A DNA stretch of 64,000 nt from Bacillus sp. J33 (GTDB lineage: Bacteria; Bacillota; Bacilli; Bacillales; Cytobacillaceae): assembly GCF_000518885.1 (NCBI RefSeq), contig NZ_JAEL01000006.1, positions 1-64,000 of the forward strand, read 5' to 3'. The position numbers and the translations under genes were made by a program. How positions within the stretch are numbered: the stretch's first letter is position 1; every line of letters starts with the position of its first letter. The notes under the pieces are model-generated. The model searched no databases. It saw only the letters and a list, made by a program, of their open reading frames with translations, and was not told the origin of the DNA. Shown here piece after piece: positions 62,140-64,000 of the stretch.

Positions 62140-62325
62140 AAACGCAGTTTTCGTAAAATTTGCTGCTTTTTTAGTTAACCACCTGAGTTGATGGCAGCGG
62201 AGGGCAATTAGCCTCGAAAATGCAACGCATTTCCTTCTTACGGCGTTTATTAAAGGAACAATTGCAGACTTTATAAGTAAAACAACAATTTATGATAAAA
62301 GCCTTGTTAAAGTAACGATAGAACA
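62140..62325. repeat. degenerate intergenic element (copy near xpt)
   Basis: A gene-free segment sharing TTTTCGTAAAATTTGCTGCT, GAGTTGATGGCAGCGGAGGG and AAGTAAAACAACAATTTATG with the copy at 47555-47690; ends AAAAGCCTTGTTAAAG. The 543-bp interval 61904-62446 otherwise holds promoters only. Confidence 0.4.
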
Positions 62326-62398
62326 ATGGGAAAATAATAAAAAATCGAACAATTTAAAGGTATATTTTATTTTGGTTCGTCTTTTGCTCTATTTTATG

Positions 62399-62426
62399 TT
62401 GAAGTAATCATAAATGATGTTATAAT
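62399..62426 (+). promoter_or_regulatory. promoter of xpt-pbuX
   Basis: TTGAAG (62399-62404), 16-bp spacer and a perfect TATAAT (62421-62426), 21 bp before the riboswitch aptamer. Confidence 0.65.
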
Positions 62427-62446
62427 GTTAATAACTTAATAACATT

Positions 62447-62517
62447 CACTCATATAATCGCAGGAATATGGCCTGCAAGTTTCTACCGGGTTACCGTAAA
62501 TGACCCGACTATGAGTG
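62447..62517 (+). promoter_or_regulatory. guanine-sensing purine riboswitch
   Basis: The three-way-junction aptamer is clear: P1 CACTCATA / TATGAGTG, junction TATAATC and TTTCTACC, P2 GCAGGAATATGGCCTGC and P3 CCGGG...CCCG. The specificity base before TATGAGTG is C (GACTATG), the guanine/hypoxanthine type as in B. subtilis xpt. Ligand binding should favour termination and repress xpt-pbuX. Confidence 0.95.
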
Positions 62518-62569
62518 AGCAATGTACAGGGCGGTAATTCCATCCTTTAATTGCCTGAAAGCTTTTATA

Positions 62570-62635
62570 AAAGCCTGCAGGCCATTGCTTCACTCATTTT
62601 ATGTTGTGAATGCATGGCCTTCAGGCTTTTTATAT
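62570..62635 (+). terminator. regulated terminator of the xpt riboswitch
   Basis: Stem AAGCCTGcAGGCCATTGC / GCATGGCCTtCAGGCTTTTTA. Within the loop, TTCACTCAT (62588-62596) can instead pair with ATGAGTGAG (62511-62519) from P1, giving the mutually exclusive antiterminator. Confidence 0.88.
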
Positions 62636-62641
62636 TTTTGA

Positions 62642-64000
<1,359 letters not shown>

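Overview
The window looks like a chromosomal segment of an endospore-forming, low-GC Gram-positive of the Bacillaceae (Bacillus sensu lato, Cytobacillus/Mesobacillus-like). The evidence is gene order: ypiA-ypiB-ypiF-qcrABC-ypjAB, ypjC, ypjD-dapB-mgsA-bshB1-bshA-cca-birA-panBCD-dinG-ypmAB-aspB-asnS-dnaD-nth-ypoC, recU-ponA, yppC-sspM-yppE-yppF-yppG, mrfAB (yprAB)-cotD-ypsA-gpsB-rnpB-ypsC-ypvA, ypwA and xpt-pbuX. This is the B. subtilis arrangement with accessory genes spliced in. Spore genes (sspM, cotD, ypjB, yppG) and bacillithiol genes fit. No tRNA, IS element, prophage or CRISPR array was recognised. All names come from reading the translations and from remembered families; no database was searched.

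Layout. 1-378: 52-bp tandem repeats and a possible terminator. 0.4-8.7 kb: a degenerate amidohydrolase-like protein, a TPR protein, the menaquinol:cytochrome c reductase (qcrABC) and sporulation/membrane genes. 8.8-27.9 kb: lysine, methylglyoxal, bacillithiol, tRNA-CCA, biotin, pantothenate, Asp/Asn and replication/repair housekeeping genes in tight, often overlapping operons. 28.2-35.0 kb: cell-wall synthesis (ponA), recombination (recU) and small spore-associated genes. 35.1-40.0 kb: an accessory block holding a two-gene Dpp-type ABC permease operon whose second subunit is fused to an extracytoplasmic M1 metallopeptidase, then a small heat-shock protein and a Crp/Fnr regulator. 40.0-50.1 kb: mrfAB, cotD, gpsB, RNase P RNA, a rRNA-type methyltransferase and the YpvA helicase. 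50.1-56.8 kb: a respiratory/NO island, in which a quinol-type NO reductase is divergent from an operon of a second Crp/Fnr regulator, two DUF2249 proteins, a short heme-copper-oxidase-like membrane protein and a MIP18-family protein; an MFS transporter and a zinc-ribbon peptide follow. 57.0-61.9 kb: M32 carboxypeptidase, a DMT transporter and a ba3-type cytochrome c oxidase operon. 62.4-64.0 kb: guanine riboswitch, xpt and a pbuX cut by the window edge.

How the parts fit. The bc complex can pass electrons through cytochrome c to the ba3 oxidase, while qNOR takes electrons directly from quinol to remove NO, so the window has both oxygen and NO branches. The two Crp/Fnr paralogues have nearly identical recognition helices of the R-E-x3-R type. 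TGTGA-N6-TCACA-like sites lie upstream of norB and of the ba3 operon, which suggests one regulon. The most unusual protein is the permease-M1 peptidase fusion, which could couple peptide hydrolysis on the outer face of the membrane to uptake.
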